Shown: positions 37,061 to 45,866, counted from the stretch's first letter. The stretch is DNA of 64,000 nt from an uncultured Litoreibacter sp. (GCF_947487515.1 NZ_CANKWO010000003.1:1-64000), one strand, 5' to 3'. The notes: a model not told the origin generated them from the sequence alone. Program-made: numbers and translations.

Positions 37061-38263
37061 ATGTTTGGTGCAGTAGGCCTTTTGGCCCTTGTTGGTCTTG
37101 TTAGTTCGGTTTTTGATTCAGATGGCGGCTCTGCCCCGATAGAGACAACCCCAAGTGATGGTTTGGTCGGCAGCAATGCCAATGATGAACTCACTGGCAC
37201 AATGGATATCGACATCATGGAGGGTCACGGCGGTGACGACCTGATCTCTGGCCTTGAAGGCGATGACACCATTGCTGCGGGTCAGGGTAACGATGTTGTA
37301 GATGGTGGCGAAGGCAACGATGATCTGCGCGGCGGTGCTGGCGATGATCTGGTCAACGGTGGTGTTGGCGACGACGCAATCAACGGTGGTGCCGGCGATG
37401 ACGGTATCGATGGCGGCGAAGGCGATGATCGTATTATCGGCGGTGCTGGTGATGACACTATCCTTGGCGGCGCGGGCGTGGACACCATTGGTGGCGGCGC
37501 GGGCGACGATCAAGCAGATGGCGGTGCTGGGAATGACCAGTTGAATGGTGGCGGTGGTTCTGACACCTTGCTTGGCGGTGAAGGCGACGACATCATCGAA
37601 GGCGACCGTGATGATGACACACTAGAAGGCGGCCTTGGCAACGACTTGCTTGCGGGCGGTGCTGGCAACGATATGGTGAGTGGCGGCGAAGGTAACGACG
37701 ACGTACGCGGTGGTACTGGCGAAGACACTCTAAGTGGTGGCTTGGGCGAAGACCTTCTGAATGGCGGCCAAGGCAATGACTTGGTTCTTGGCGTGGACGA
37801 GCCATACGGACCTGTTGATGCAGATGCCGGCGACACGTTGTTCGGCGCCGAAGGCGATGATGTTTTGTACATCGGTTCTGGCGATACTGCGACGGGCGGC
37901 GAGGGCTCTGATGTCTTCGCATCGGGCACTTTTGTGCGCGCGGGCGAGGCTGGCCTTGTAACGGACTTCAACTTTGATGAAGACACGATTGAGTTGCACT
38001 ACGATGGCGCAGCGGGCCCAGCTCCTGTTGTGACCGTAGAGGCCAACCCAGATGGCTCAGCGAATATCACGATGGACGGGAATATTGTTCTTGTCGTTAA
38101 CTCGCCGGGCGCTTTGGCGGTGACAGACATTGTCGTGCACGAAACGTTCGAAATTGAGGCCCCTGCAGCGCCAGTGGTCGCAACACCTGTCGTGGCTGCA
38201 ACGCCAGCTGAAGAAGCCGCTCCTGCTGAAGAAACTCCAGCTGAAGAAGCCGTTCCAGCTTAG
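37061..38263 (+). CDS. RTX-repeat calcium-binding protein with N-terminal membrane segment
   Basis: A 400-residue acidic protein. A short hydrophobic N-terminus (FGAVGLLALVGLVSSVF) is followed by about twenty glycine/aspartate nonapeptides of the GGxGxDxxx type (residues 43-290, e.g. GGAGDDLVNGG), which fold as a Ca-binding beta-roll. After a small domain (about 295-365, FNFDEDTIELHYDG) comes an Ala/Pro/Glu tail (PAEEAAPAEETPAEEAVPA). No type I secretion genes are adjacent. GGGGAG six bases before the ATG at 37061 sets the start. The hydrophobic segment could be an anchor or an uncleaved signal. Function unknown; lies in an insertion between rpsO and truB. Confidence 0.85.
   Translation: MFGAVGLLALVGLVSSVFDSDGGSAPIETTPSDGLVGSNANDELTGTMDIDIMEGHGGDDLISGLEGDDTIAAGQGNDVVDGGEGNDDLRGGAGDDLVNGGVGDDAINGGAGDDGIDGGEGDDRIIGGAGDDTILGGAGVDTIGGGAGDDQADGGAGNDQLNGGGGSDTLLGGEGDDIIEGDRDDDTLEGGLGNDLLAGGAGNDMVSGGEGNDDVRGGTGEDTLSGGLGEDLLNGGQGNDLVLGVDEPYGPVDADAGDTLFGAEGDDVLYIGSGDTATGGEGSDVFASGTFVRAGEAGLVTDFNFDEDTIELHYDGAAGPAPVVTVEANPDGSANITMDGNIVLVVNSPGALAVTDIVVHETFEIEAPAAPVVATPVVAATPAEEAAPAEETPAEEAVPA
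37184..37930 (+). repeat. Tandem RTX coding repeats
   Basis: Degenerate 27-base units rich in GGCGGTGCTGGCGATGAT encode the beta-roll of the RTX protein. Adjacent units differ in sequence, so this is a protein repeat and not a satellite or CRISPR array. Confidence 0.85.
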
Positions 38264-38303
38264 GGTTCCAAACCTTAAGCGAATGACCAGTCTTCGAAAT
38301 CTG

Positions 38304-38345
38304 AAAGCCCCGATGTTGTCATGGACAGCGTCGGGGCTTTTTCTT
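38304..38345 (+). terminator. Rho-independent terminator after the RTX gene
   Basis: AAAGCCCCGA (38304-38313) pairs with TCGGGGCTTT (38331-38340), with TGTC/GACA inside the loop, followed by TTCTTT. It lies 41 bases after the stop codon. Confidence 0.88.
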
Positions 38346-38357
38346 TCTACAGCGAAC

Positions 38358-38867
38358 TTACTTGTCCCAGATTTCCGGCTGTTTGACGTAGGCGATATAC
38401 AGCGGGTGTTTCGGGTGACCCGCTTTGCTGAGGCCCAGATGGTGCAGCGGTTTGCCGGTCGCGCGCATCAACGCCTCTACCTGCGGTCCACGATCCATAT
38501 GTTCGCCATGCGTGCCCCATGCTGCGATCACGGTGTCCGCCCATAGGCAGGCGTCTGTGATGGCCGCATCATTGGCGCCTCCGATGGGGTCTGCGGCTTT
38601 CTTCATTTTAAACGGATCAGTGTCGCGCCATGCGAAGATGTTGCAAACGCGAAAGGCACCATAGCCCAAAGCGCGTGCACGACGTTCGCAACGCTCCACG
38701 GTGGGGTCGTTTTGCACTTCCGTCGCCGTGGAAGGGTTCAACATGACAAAGGAGACCTTGCGGCCCCCTTCATCCCAAACGCGTGTCAGGGTGTAGCGGT
38801 ACAACTCGCAGTCAGAATAGACGGCAGTCGACGCGGCATCGTCTTTTAGGTGTGTGCGGGTAATCAT
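38358..38867 (-). CDS. DUF1643 domain-containing protein
   Basis: A 169-residue soluble protein of the DUF1643 family, recognised by FVMLNPSTATEVQNDPTVERCERRA, GAFRVCNIFAWRDTDP and VIAAWGTHG. Function unknown; members are often found near phage or accessory genes. It is convergent with the RTX gene and 32 bases downstream of a membrane-protein gene on the same strand, so the two may be one unit. Confidence 0.85.
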   Translation of the reverse strand: MITRTHLKDDAASTAVYSDCELYRYTLTRVWDEGGRKVSFVMLNPSTATEVQNDPTVERCERRARALGYGAFRVCNIFAWRDTDPFKMKKAADPIGGANDAAITDACLWADTVIAAWGTHGEHMDRGPQVEALMRATGKPLHHLGLSKAGHPKHPLYIAYVKQPEIWDK

Positions 38868-38899
38868 GGGCCGGTTTGTGCCAGCCCATGACGCCTAGT

Positions 38900-39367
38900 T
38901 CAAGCGTCGTCGTCGCTTGCAAACGGACCGCGCTCTATCACATAGACGGCGACCAGCGCGTAGACAATGTGCCCCCAAAAGGCGACCCAAGTGATGCCGG
39001 TAAAGCCAAGGAACGGCGCATTTCCGGCGATCAGATGTGCTACAAAATACAACGCAAAAACCCACAGGCCGATTCCGTAAGCCGTCGCGGTCAGGGCCCA
39101 ATGCAGGTTAGGGATAACCTTTCGCTGAATAGGACGCGCAACCCATAGATAGCCCAGTGAGTAGACAAACATGCCCGTCAGGATGTGCAAAATGTCGCCA
39201 GCTCCTTTGGGAATAGACCCAAACACGGTTTTCAGTGTCGCAGTTGCAAGGCCGACAGGTGCCAGTTTGGAAAAGCCGAAAGCAGGGGATAGGCCCTGAC
39301 CGAACAGGTCAAAGGCAATAGTGCCCAAAGCACCAGCGAGAAGGATGGTCCAGATTTGACGTTGCAT
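38900..39367 (-). CDS. Hypothetical membrane protein, about four helices
   Basis: A 155-residue hydrophobic protein with about four membrane segments (WTILLAGALGTIAFDLFGQG, ILHILTGMFVYSLGYLWVA, WALTATAYGIGLWVFALYFV, FWGHIVYALVAVYVI). I do not recognise the family. The start at 39367 is supported by GGAG before it; the frame itself is open to 39616 but that part overlaps truB. It lies between truB and rpsO with the DUF1643 gene. Confidence 0.72.
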   Translation of the reverse strand: MQRQIWTILLAGALGTIAFDLFGQGLSPAFGFSKLAPVGLATATLKTVFGSIPKGAGDILHILTGMFVYSLGYLWVARPIQRKVIPNLHWALTATAYGIGLWVFALYFVAHLIAGNAPFLGFTGITWVAFWGHIVYALVAVYVIERGPFASDDDA

Positions 39368-39470
39368 TATGTGCTCCAAATTTGATGTGTTGAAGCCATT
39401 GTGCCTGATTGCCGCGCGTTCAAATAGCCACTTCACGCGAATGCGTGTTCTGTTCAGAACTCCGCAAAAA

Positions 39471-39542
39471 CTGTAACAATTGGGCGGGGTTTTTTGAAAA
39501 ATTGCCCAGCATCCGCGCGAGATGGCGCGGAGATTGTTACAG
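39471..39542. repeat. Nested inverted repeat spanning the truB stop codon
   Basis: CTGTAACAAT (39471-39480) and ATTGTTACAG (39533-39542) are exact 10-bp inverted repeats. Inside lie TGGGC/GCCCA (39481-39485 with 39504-39508) and CCGCGC/GCGCGG (39513-39518 with 39525-39530). The right outer arm contains the truB stop codon. On the minus strand T-rich tracts follow the inner hairpin, so it could serve as the truB terminator; the nested form also fits a small palindromic element. Confidence 0.6.
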
Positions 39543-40451
39543 GTTGGCCTCCACGAACACGCGCGACGGGTGCAATTCCCCCGCTTTATAGCGCCCCACA
39601 GCAACGGCTTGACCATTCAGCGAGGCCCAAGCCTCGTCGCCATATTCAACCCCAGAGCCGATCACCATTCCCGGATTCCCGTTGCGTAACTTCACCGCAC
39701 CACTGTCAGTTGTGGGCAGCTCTGGTAAATCGGTTAGGCCAATTTCCAAGGGGCCAAGAAACTCCATAATCGCGTCGGTTTTGGCCACCGCATCAAGTTC
39801 CTCCAAGGTCACGCCGTCCTCTACGTCAAACGGCCCTGACCAAATGCGACGCAATTCGCGCACATGGCCGTAACACCCAAGCGCTTCGCCCAAATCCCGC
39901 GCAATGGAGCGAACATAGCCCCCTTTTCCGCAGACCATTTCCAGCGTGACGTGATCGGCGTCGGGACGCTCGACGAAGGTTAGCGTTTCCACGAATAACG
40001 GGCGTGCGGCGATCTCGACGTCTTCCCCGTCGCGGGCAAGTTTGTAGGCGCGTTGCCCGTCGATTTTTACGGCAGAAAACTTTGGAGGCACCTGCATGAT
40101 GTCGCCGGTCAATGCGGGTAGGGCCGCAGCAATCTCTGCGTCGGACGGGCGGGCATCGCTTTCGTTGACGGCTTCGCCCTCGGCGTCATCGGTGTTGGTG
40201 GACCGCCCAAGGCGCACGGTAAAGCGGTAGGCTTTCATGGCGTCGGTAATAAACGGAACAGTCTTGGTGGCTTCGCCCAATGCCACAGCCAGAACGCCGG
40301 TGGCGTCAGGGTCAAGCGTGCCGGCATGGCCCGCTTTCTTGGCGTCAAATGCCCAACGCACCTTATTCACCACAGAGGTGGAGGTAATTCCCGCTGGTTT
40401 GTCGACGACAACCCAACCGGAAATGTCGCGGCCCTTTTTACGGCGTCCCAT
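39537..40451 (-). CDS. truB: tRNA pseudouridine(55) synthase TruB
   Basis: A 304-residue enzyme making pseudouridine 55 in the T-loop of tRNAs. [20 protein letters not shown] and [19 protein letters not shown] with catalytic Asp47 are diagnostic; a short PUA-like C-terminus follows ([20 protein letters not shown]). Length is normal. It belongs to the rbfA-truB-rpsO-pnp cluster, here separated from rbfA by a glycosidase gene and from rpsO by three genes. Confidence 0.95.
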   Translation of the reverse strand: MGRRKKGRDISGWVVVDKPAGITSTSVVNKVRWAFDAKKAGHAGTLDPDATGVLAVALGEATKTVPFITDAMKAYRFTVRLGRSTNTDDAEGEAVNESDARPSDAEIAAALPALTGDIMQVPPKFSAVKIDGQRAYKLARDGEDVEIAARPLFVETLTFVERPDADHVTLEMVCGKGGYVRSIARDLGEALGCYGHVRELRRIWSGPFDVEDGVTLEELDAVAKTDAIMEFLGPLEIGLTDLPELPTTDSGAVKLRNGNPGMVIGSGVEYGDEAWASLNGQAVAVGRYKAGELHPSRVFVEANL

Positions 40452-40516
40452 GCTGTGCTCCTGATATTCGAAGATCGCGTGCTATTGCGGGGCGGCTTGG
40501 AGGTCAATCCCCTGCC

Positions 40517-41251
40517 TTATTGCGACGGCAGGACTTGCCCAATAATCGGCCCCATGCGCGGGCCGGGATCTGATCTCCCCTCGGCCGTGGAATGTAGGCG
40601 TGAGACCGTGCCGTCCAAGAACAGCGCATTCGGGCTGTCCAATACATCGCGGAACAGCGTGGCCATGTCGTGAAAACGCACAAACCCGTTGGACACCACG
40701 AAATGCGAATGGCCCTGCCGGTCAACGCCTACGCCATTTCGCCGCTTCTTTGAGGTGCTGCGAGGGTTGAACTTTGGGTGCAGCTTGCCGTCGATCACCA
40801 GCATCGGGCCGGATTGGGTCGCGATGCGGCAGTTGGGGGGATTGGTGGCGAAGCTGCGGCTCTCAATTACCTGCGCCGTCTGATTGGCCACGCAAAAGAC
40901 ACCGTTCGGCAGCAGTGCAAAGTTTCCCGGCCCTTCGCGGGTGACGATCCGCGCCTGTTGCGTGTAGTCTGATATGAACAACCCAACCGCACGGCGGTCA
41001 GCGTGGTACATGCCCGCGTTCATCGCGAAGGTCAGGGTCTGGCCTTGCTCGGCCACCAGCTTTTCAAGGTCGAAGAACTCACCCACCACGAAGCCGTCGT
41101 TGTCGGTCAGCCAAAGGTTCAAGCTCGCGGCGTTCTCTACTTGGCAGACGGTGTAGCTGTCGCCCAAATGCGTTAGATCACGGCACCCGTCCGCAGTCGC
41201 GGCCCCTGCAAGCAAGCAGGCAAATAGGGTGAGCTTAACCTTCGTCAGCAT
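40517..41251 (-). CDS. Phosphodiester glycosidase family (NAGPA-like, DUF2233) secreted protein
   Basis: A 244-residue protein with a signal peptide ([15 protein letters not shown]) and a NAGPA/DUF2233 domain: [76 protein letters not shown]. Related enzymes uncover phosphodiester-linked N-acetylglucosamine; the bacterial substrate is unknown. Its ATG lies within the last codons of rbfA (17-base overlap), so translation is probably coupled to rbfA. Confidence 0.85.
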   Translation of the reverse strand: MLTKVKLTLFACLLAGAATADGCRDLTHLGDSYTVCQVENAASLNLWLTDNDGFVVGEFFDLEKLVAEQGQTLTFAMNAGMYHADRRAVGLFISDYTQQARIVTREGPGNFALLPNGVFCVANQTAQVIESRSFATNPPNCRIATQSGPMLVIDGKLHPKFNPRSTSKKRRNGVGVDRQGHSHFVVSNGFVRFHDMATLFRDVLDSPNALFLDGTVSRLHSTAEGRSDPGPRMGPIIGQVLPSQ

Positions 41252-41651
41252 CGTCTTTGGCGGCCAAGTCTCGGCGCACGTCTTCTTGCGCGAACAGCCG
41301 GTTCGTTTCGTCCATACGATCAAACGTGTCATCGAGCAGGAACCTGATGTCAGGCGAATGCTTTACCGACATCTGTTTGGTGATCACGTGCCGAATTTCG
41401 CCCTTGTTGCGGGCAAGGGCGGCAATGGCCTCGTCTTTGTTTTTGCCACCCAAGGGCAGCACAAAGGCCGTCGCGATCCGTAGGTCGGGCGTCACCCGCA
41501 CCTCGCTGACGGTAATTGACATGCGGTTCAGGTCAGGGTCGTGGATTTCGCCACGGTTCAATATCTCTGACAAGGTGCGGCGGATAAGCTCACCCACACG
41601 AAGTTGCCGTTGCGATGGGCCTGCGCCCGCGAATTTTGAGTTCTTAGCCAT
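41235..41651 (-). CDS. rbfA: 30S ribosome-binding factor RbfA
   Basis: A 138-residue KH-like protein needed for late 16S rRNA maturation and cold adaptation. [19 protein letters not shown] near the N-terminus and [22 protein letters not shown] near the C-terminus are the family signatures. The start at 41651 (MAKNSKFAG) is preferred over 41687, which lacks family similarity. It is divergent from dapB, as in related genomes. Confidence 0.93.
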   Translation of the reverse strand: MAKNSKFAGAGPSQRQLRVGELIRRTLSEILNRGEIHDPDLNRMSITVSEVRVTPDLRIATAFVLPLGGKNKDEAIAALARNKGEIRHVITKQMSVKHSPDIRFLLDDTFDRMDETNRLFAQEDVRRDLAAKDDADEG

Positions 41652-41730
41652 ACTCACGCACTTAAGCCCCTTGCCAGCCCCTTGCAACAGGTCCTACACC
41701 CATAAAACTATTGTATATGAGGGCATCGCA

Positions 41731-42531
41731 ATGACTGGCATCGTGATTACAGGCGCATCTGGCCGAATGGGGCAAATGTTGATCGAGACCATCGAGGCCT
41801 CGGATCACGCACATCTTGTCGGCGTGACAGAGCGTGAAGGCCACCCTTGGGTGGGCCAAGATCTGGGCTTGGCCATGAACCAGTCCGAAATGGGCGTCCC
41901 CGTGGTGTCCGACGCTATGTCCGTGCTGAAAGACGCCGACGCGGTGATCGATTTCACAACGCCTGCGGCGACAATCGCGATGGCGCAGATGGCAGGGCAG
42001 TCGGGAACAGTGCATGTGATCGGCACCACCGGCCTGAGCGATGAGGAGCTGGCCCAGATCAAAGCCGCCTCAGCCAACGCCACAATCGTGCGGGCAGGCA
42101 ACATGAGCCTTGGGGTCAACCTGCTGGTACAACTGACCAAAAAAGTCGCCGCCGCTTTGGACGAAGATTTCGACATCGAGGTCGTCGAGGCGCACCACCG
42201 CTACAAGGTCGACGCGCCATCCGGCACGGCTTTGATGCTGGGCGAGGCCGCCGCCGAGGGGCGCGGTGTTGCGCTGGCAGATGTTAAAGACAGCGGCCGC
42301 GACGGGATCACAGGGGCCCGCAATCGCGGCGACATCGGTTTCACGGCCATTCGCGGCGGGGATGTGGTGGGGGAACACGACGTAGTCTTCGCGGCCGACG
42401 GCGAACGCATCGTCTTGCGCCACCTCGCCACCGACCGCGCAATCTTCGCCCGCGGCGCGCTGAAAGCCGCCCTTTGGGGGCAGGGCAAAGCGTCGGGCGA
42501 ATACGATATGCTGGACGTGCTGGGGCTTTAA
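41731..42531 (+). CDS. dapB: 4-hydroxy-tetrahydrodipicolinate reductase
   Basis: A 266-residue NAD(P)H-dependent reductase of the lysine/diaminopimelate pathway. The Rossmann motif [13 protein letters not shown] opens the protein; [20 protein letters not shown] holds the catalytic His and Lys; [21 protein letters not shown] follows. A much longer frame (from 41257) covers the rbfA region in antisense and is not coding. GAGG eight bases ahead supports the ATG at 41731. Confidence 0.96.
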   Translation: MTGIVITGASGRMGQMLIETIEASDHAHLVGVTEREGHPWVGQDLGLAMNQSEMGVPVVSDAMSVLKDADAVIDFTTPAATIAMAQMAGQSGTVHVIGTTGLSDEELAQIKAASANATIVRAGNMSLGVNLLVQLTKKVAAALDEDFDIEVVEAHHRYKVDAPSGTALMLGEAAAEGRGVALADVKDSGRDGITGARNRGDIGFTAIRGGDVVGEHDVVFAADGERIVLRHLATDRAIFARGALKAALWGQGKASGEYDMLDVLGL

Positions 42532-42582
42532 AAATAGCCGGTCCCAGCTTGGCAGATCAAAAACGCGGCTTCCGACAGTGGC

Positions 42583-42969
42583 CTATTGAGTACGCGACTT
42601 TGCGAGCTCCTGAAGCAGGATCCGGTAGTCCAGCACCAGCGATACAAAAAAGACGACATAGGCGGCCAGAAGCACAGTCATCGCAACAGGGTCTGCTGGC
42701 CCTTGGCCCAGATAGACCTGATGAACACCATATGCGAGCACCGTCGGCCAAGCGATGAAATGCGTCGCGGCAAGCGCGCTGATGTTACCGGTTAGACTGA
42801 ACGACAGAGGCGCAAAAATGCCAACCGTGATCAGAAATGTCGCCAAGTTGGCCACATGCAAGTGGCTGTCCAAGTAGAATGCCTGCGCGGCAAAGGTGAG
42901 AACCATTACTGCCATCCAGAGCTTTACATGGATAGGCAAGTTTCTACTTTCTTTCATCATTCCCAGCAT
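42583..42969 (-). CDS. Hypothetical membrane protein, about four helices
   Basis: A 128-residue hydrophobic protein with four predicted helices (LWMAVMVLTFAAQAFYL, LATFLITVGIFAPLSFSLTG, THFIAWPTVLAYGVHQVYLG, MTVLLAAYVVFFVSLVLDY). Family not recognised. The ATG is one base beyond the stop codon of the preceding short-chain dehydrogenase gene, so the two form an operon under the divergent LysR regulator. An internal ATG (42960) is an alternative start. Confidence 0.72.
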   Translation of the reverse strand: MLGMMKESRNLPIHVKLWMAVMVLTFAAQAFYLDSHLHVANLATFLITVGIFAPLSFSLTGNISALAATHFIAWPTVLAYGVHQVYLGQGPADPVAMTVLLAAYVVFFVSLVLDYRILLQELAKSRTQ

Positions 42970-42970
42970 T

Positions 42971-43777
42971 TCAGGTCTCCGATTTGGGTTGGGGGATCAA
43001 GGCAGATTCAAGCATCTTGCCAAACTGTTTCTTCACCATGTTGCGGGGCAAGAGGTGGGCCATGCGTGTCATAAGTCGGTTCCTACGCGCTGGCACAATA
43101 GTGTCCCGCCACCCGAGTGCGGCGAGGCTCTCATGCGCCACAACAGCGGGGTCACCCATCGGCATCGCCATTTTCTCAAGGTCGATCACTTCGCCAAGCT
43201 GGTCACCCATGCGGGTCTTTGTGCCCCCGGGGGCTACGGATAGAACGTCGATGTTCTGATCCCTTAGCTCAACAGCCAGTGCTTCCCCTAGATTTAGCAT
43301 GAAGGCCTTGGCCGCACCGTAAACGCTGGAAAATGGCATCGGGAACATCCCGAAGACCGAACTGATCAGGATGATCCCGCCACCGCCGCGCGCCACCAAC
43401 CGTTGCGAGATCGCGCGGGTCAGTTGGGTCGTTGCAGAAACATGAATAGCAATAAGTCCCTCATCCATATCGTCCGGCGCATCAAGATAGGGGCCGACGT
43501 AGGCGTTCCCGGCCGAGTGCACAAACAAGCCCACATCCAGCGCCGCTATCTCTTGCAACAGTAAATCGCGGCCCTCTGGCGTTGCCAGATCGGCGGAAAT
43601 CACCTTGGCTTCTGTCCGAATGTCCTGCGTGGCTGTTCGTGTCAAAGCGTCGGCTGAGCGGGCGACTAGGACGACTTTCATCCCCTGTTCGGCAAGTTGG
43701 ATTGCGAATTGCCGCCCGATGCCGGAACTCGCGCCGGTGACCACCGCCCATTCGCCATATTTTTGTGCGTCTTTCAT
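42971..43777 (-). CDS. Short-chain dehydrogenase/reductase
   Basis: A 268-residue classical SDR enzyme. The cofactor motif is VVTGASSGIGRQFA (12-25), the structural motif is HSAGNAYV, and the catalytic Ser and Tyr-Lys lie in ILISSVFGMFPMPFSSVYGAAKAF. The substrate is unknown; the C-terminus (RRNRLMTRMAHLLPRNMVKK) resembles SDRs annotated as lipid- or steroid-related. TTGGAG precedes the ATG. It is divergent from a LysR gene that probably controls it. Confidence 0.87.
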   Translation of the reverse strand: MKDAQKYGEWAVVTGASSGIGRQFAIQLAEQGMKVVLVARSADALTRTATQDIRTEAKVISADLATPEGRDLLLQEIAALDVGLFVHSAGNAYVGPYLDAPDDMDEGLIAIHVSATTQLTRAISQRLVARGGGGIILISSVFGMFPMPFSSVYGAAKAFMLNLGEALAVELRDQNIDVLSVAPGGTKTRMGDQLGEVIDLEKMAMPMGDPAVVAHESLAALGWRDTIVPARRNRLMTRMAHLLPRNMVKKQFGKMLESALIPQPKSET

Positions 43778-43847
43778 CAAAATCTCCAAGCTGTTTGTTG
43801 AAATGTCAGCGCCCACGTCCCGATTATCAATGGACAGAAGTTGACGG

Positions 43848-43860
43848 TTTTGGTGCAAAA
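43848..43860. promoter_or_regulatory. Candidate LysR box in the SDR/LysR divergent region
   Basis: TTTTGGTGCAAAA is a T-N11-A sequence with 5-bp inverted arms (TTTTG/CAAAA), 15 bases before the LysR start at 43876. It fits a LysR-type operator; evidence is limited to symmetry and position. Confidence 0.4.
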
Positions 43861-43875
43861 TTGTACGAAGCTGGG

Positions 43876-44784
43876 ATGAACTGGGATGATCTCAAAATTG
43901 TTTTGGCCGTTTTTCGCAGCGGGAACGCAGGAACAGCCGCAACAGACCTTGGGCTAAGTCATGCCACGATATCTCGGCGCATGGCCGAGATTGAACGCAG
44001 CCTTGGCGTTGCACTGGTCGATCGCAGCGGGCTGAGTTGGCGGCCCACCCCGATATGCGCTCAGGTGGCGGCTCAAGCCGAACAGATGGAAGTGCTCCAT
44101 GATGAGGCATTGCGCGTGGCCACTGCCCATAGTTCAGACTTGTCGGGGCCGGTTCATATCTCGGTCCCCACGGGCACTATTGAGGGGTTTGTCGCCGAAG
44201 CTTTGCAAAAGCTGCCACGTCTTGCGCCAGACATTCGTTTGATATTCATAACGGAAGATCAACTCTCGGATCTACCGGGCCGCAAAGCGGACATTGCTGT
44301 GCGTTTTACGAGTTCTCCGGATCCTGACCTGATTGGCCAGAAAGTCACGCTGAGCGCTTGGGGTTTTTATTCTTGCACGGATTTGGCCGAGGTCATTAAC
44401 GCGCAGATGGATGCAAAAACGGCTGTCTTGGCACCCATTTTGACGACCGAGCGCAACGGAGCGTTTCCTCAATGGGCTAGCGGCCATTTTGATCCGGCAA
44501 GCCCATGCCATTTCGTCTATGGGTTTCCGTCCAAAGCAGCGATGGCGGCGCAGGGCTTTGGTGTGGCGCTTCTCCCTCGGGTGATCGGCGATGGCACCCC
44601 AGGGCTAACATTGCTAGATAGATTGAACAGCCCCTTGAAAACGGAACTTTGGGTGTTGGCAAATTCTGACACGCGATCCAGCAAAAGGATATCGCAAGTC
44701 AAACGAGTGCTGATTGATGGTCTGACCACCATGCAGCCGAGGTTTTTCCCTGCTGATGTTGGGGGAACCAATGATCCTGAATGA
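43876..44784 (+). CDS. LysR-family transcriptional regulator
   Basis: A 302-residue regulator: N-terminal winged helix (1-65; FRSGNAGTAATDLGLSHATISRRMAEIERSLG in part) and a LysR substrate-binding domain (about 90-295). It is divergent from the SDR/membrane-protein pair, with 98 bases between starts, the classical LysR arrangement. Its opening NWDDLKIVLAVF closely resembles the second LysR gene 2 kb downstream, so the two are probably paralogues. Confidence 0.88.
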   Translation: MNWDDLKIVLAVFRSGNAGTAATDLGLSHATISRRMAEIERSLGVALVDRSGLSWRPTPICAQVAAQAEQMEVLHDEALRVATAHSSDLSGPVHISVPTGTIEGFVAEALQKLPRLAPDIRLIFITEDQLSDLPGRKADIAVRFTSSPDPDLIGQKVTLSAWGFYSCTDLAEVINAQMDAKTAVLAPILTTERNGAFPQWASGHFDPASPCHFVYGFPSKAAMAAQGFGVALLPRVIGDGTPGLTLLDRLNSPLKTELWVLANSDTRSSKRISQVKRVLIDGLTTMQPRFFPADVGGTNDPE

Positions 44785-44791
44785 TAGCCGT

Positions 44792-44826
44792 AGTTGGCCA
44801 ACAGTCGATGTGACGGCTGGCCAACT
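44792..44826. terminator. Hairpin between convergent LysR and secreted-protein genes
   Basis: AGTTGGCCA (44792-44800) and TGGCCAACT (44818-44826) are perfect inverted repeats in the 51-base gap between two gene ends. There is no T-tract, so a bidirectional terminator is inferred from position. Confidence 0.5.
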
Positions 44827-44835
44827 TAAGCTGCC

Positions 44836-45507
44836 CTAGCGGGACGCCGACCCGACCAAGTAAGTAAATGACGTCAGATGCGCGTCGTTGAAGTCTGAAA
44901 CTTCTTTCAGAATATCTGCGTTTTCCGCCCGAAACTGATCCGCGACTTCGGCACTTTCATAGTGAATGACCACCACCTCGTCCGGCGTTGGGATTCCGGT
45001 GGCCGCGTGGACTTGAAGAAAGGATTCGTTAATCCAGTGACCGTCGAGGGGTTGCGCCAGCATGTTCAGGGCAGCAAGGTCCTGCTCGCGGGCGTCAACA
45101 TCGGCGTTGTTATAGTAGCCGAGCTTCAAGACATACTGCCGTTTTGCGACCTCGCCGTTTTGATCGTCGATCGGAAAATTGGTCAGCGCGCCTTCGAAAA
45201 TTGCTATGGCTGAGCCATCGGAAAACAATGAGGTTGCCGCTTGCCTCCGGTCGGCTTGGCCCAAAACGCCGTCCTCGCAATCAAGAACAACAAATTTGTC
45301 CGGCTGGGTAAGATCATAGGCCAATTTGCCCTGCGCAGCCACGATTGCGCCTTCACGTTGGATGGCACAGCCGAGCGCAGTGACTGCTTGGTCGTCCAGC
45401 TCAAAGTCCCCGGAATAGAGCCCGACAACGCCCATTTTCTCGGCCACGGCGACAGAGGAGGATAGGGCCAGCGCGACGCTGGCAATGAGTGCAGTTTTCT
45501 TGATCAT
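44836..45507 (-). CDS. Hypothetical periplasmic protein
   Basis: A 223-residue protein with a signal peptide (KKTALIASVALALSSSVAVA). The C-terminal half (about 125-220; YVLKLGYYNNADVDAREQDL, DEVVVIHYESAEVADQF) resembles a dimeric alpha-beta barrel of the kind seen in DUF1330 or EthD proteins, but no family can be named with confidence. AAGGA before the ATG at 45507 sets the start. It is the second gene of a two-gene unit divergent from a LysR regulator. Confidence 0.72.
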   Translation of the reverse strand: MIKKTALIASVALALSSSVAVAEKMGVVGLYSGDFELDDQAVTALGCAIQREGAIVAAQGKLAYDLTQPDKFVVLDCEDGVLGQADRRQAATSLFSDGSAIAIFEGALTNFPIDDQNGEVAKRQYVLKLGYYNNADVDAREQDLAALNMLAQPLDGHWINESFLQVHAATGIPTPDEVVVIHYESAEVADQFRAENADILKEVSDFNDAHLTSFTYLVGSASR

Positions 45508-45511
45508 GGTC

Positions 45512-45811
45512 TTAGTCCTTAGTGTTGAGGGAAATGAAAACACGATGATCGGCAAAGACATCGCTGGGTCGCGTGTGTTTCTCCGATCTGACCGCCTGAA
45601 TGGCTGCTATCGGCCGCTCTATGAGGGTGGCAGGATGTGCTGGCACGGGAAGAGTTGGTGCGTGTCCGTGGAAAACCGCTGAGAAACGTGCGTCATCCCA
45701 TTTGTAGGCGACCTCACATACGGTCTTGCCGTCATAGGTCAGGCCGAGCCGCATTTCCCCATCCATTGGATCGCGGATATCGGCGTTGATTAGTGTGACT
45801 TCGTAGGTCAT
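45512..45811 (-). CDS. Hypothetical small protein
   Basis: A 99-residue cytoplasmic protein (MTYEVTLINADIRDPMDGEM...) with no recognised domain. GGAG before the ATG at 45811 favours that start over 45847. It is first in a unit with the periplasmic protein gene four bases downstream, and both lie opposite a LysR regulator across a palindromic operator. Confidence 0.65.
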   Translation of the reverse strand: MTYEVTLINADIRDPMDGEMRLGLTYDGKTVCEVAYKWDDARFSAVFHGHAPTLPVPAHPATLIERPIAAIQAVRSEKHTRPSDVFADHRVFISLNTKD

Positions 45812-45866
45812 GGCTCGCTCCAGTTTGTGTTCTGACTGGATATCCATCGATGGGCTGCATATAAAT

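Noticed and set aside
37184-37930. Regular DNA repeats that could be taken for a CRISPR array or satellite
   Set aside because: The period is 27 bases in frame with no conserved unit separated by unique spacers; it encodes RTX nonapeptides.
41257-41730. N-terminal extension of the dapB reading frame
   Set aside because: The extension covers rbfA in antisense and the Rossmann motif begins at 41731, where a ribosome binding site is present.
43117-43302. Short plus-strand frame opposite the SDR gene
   Set aside because: Arginine-rich shadow with no ribosome binding site.
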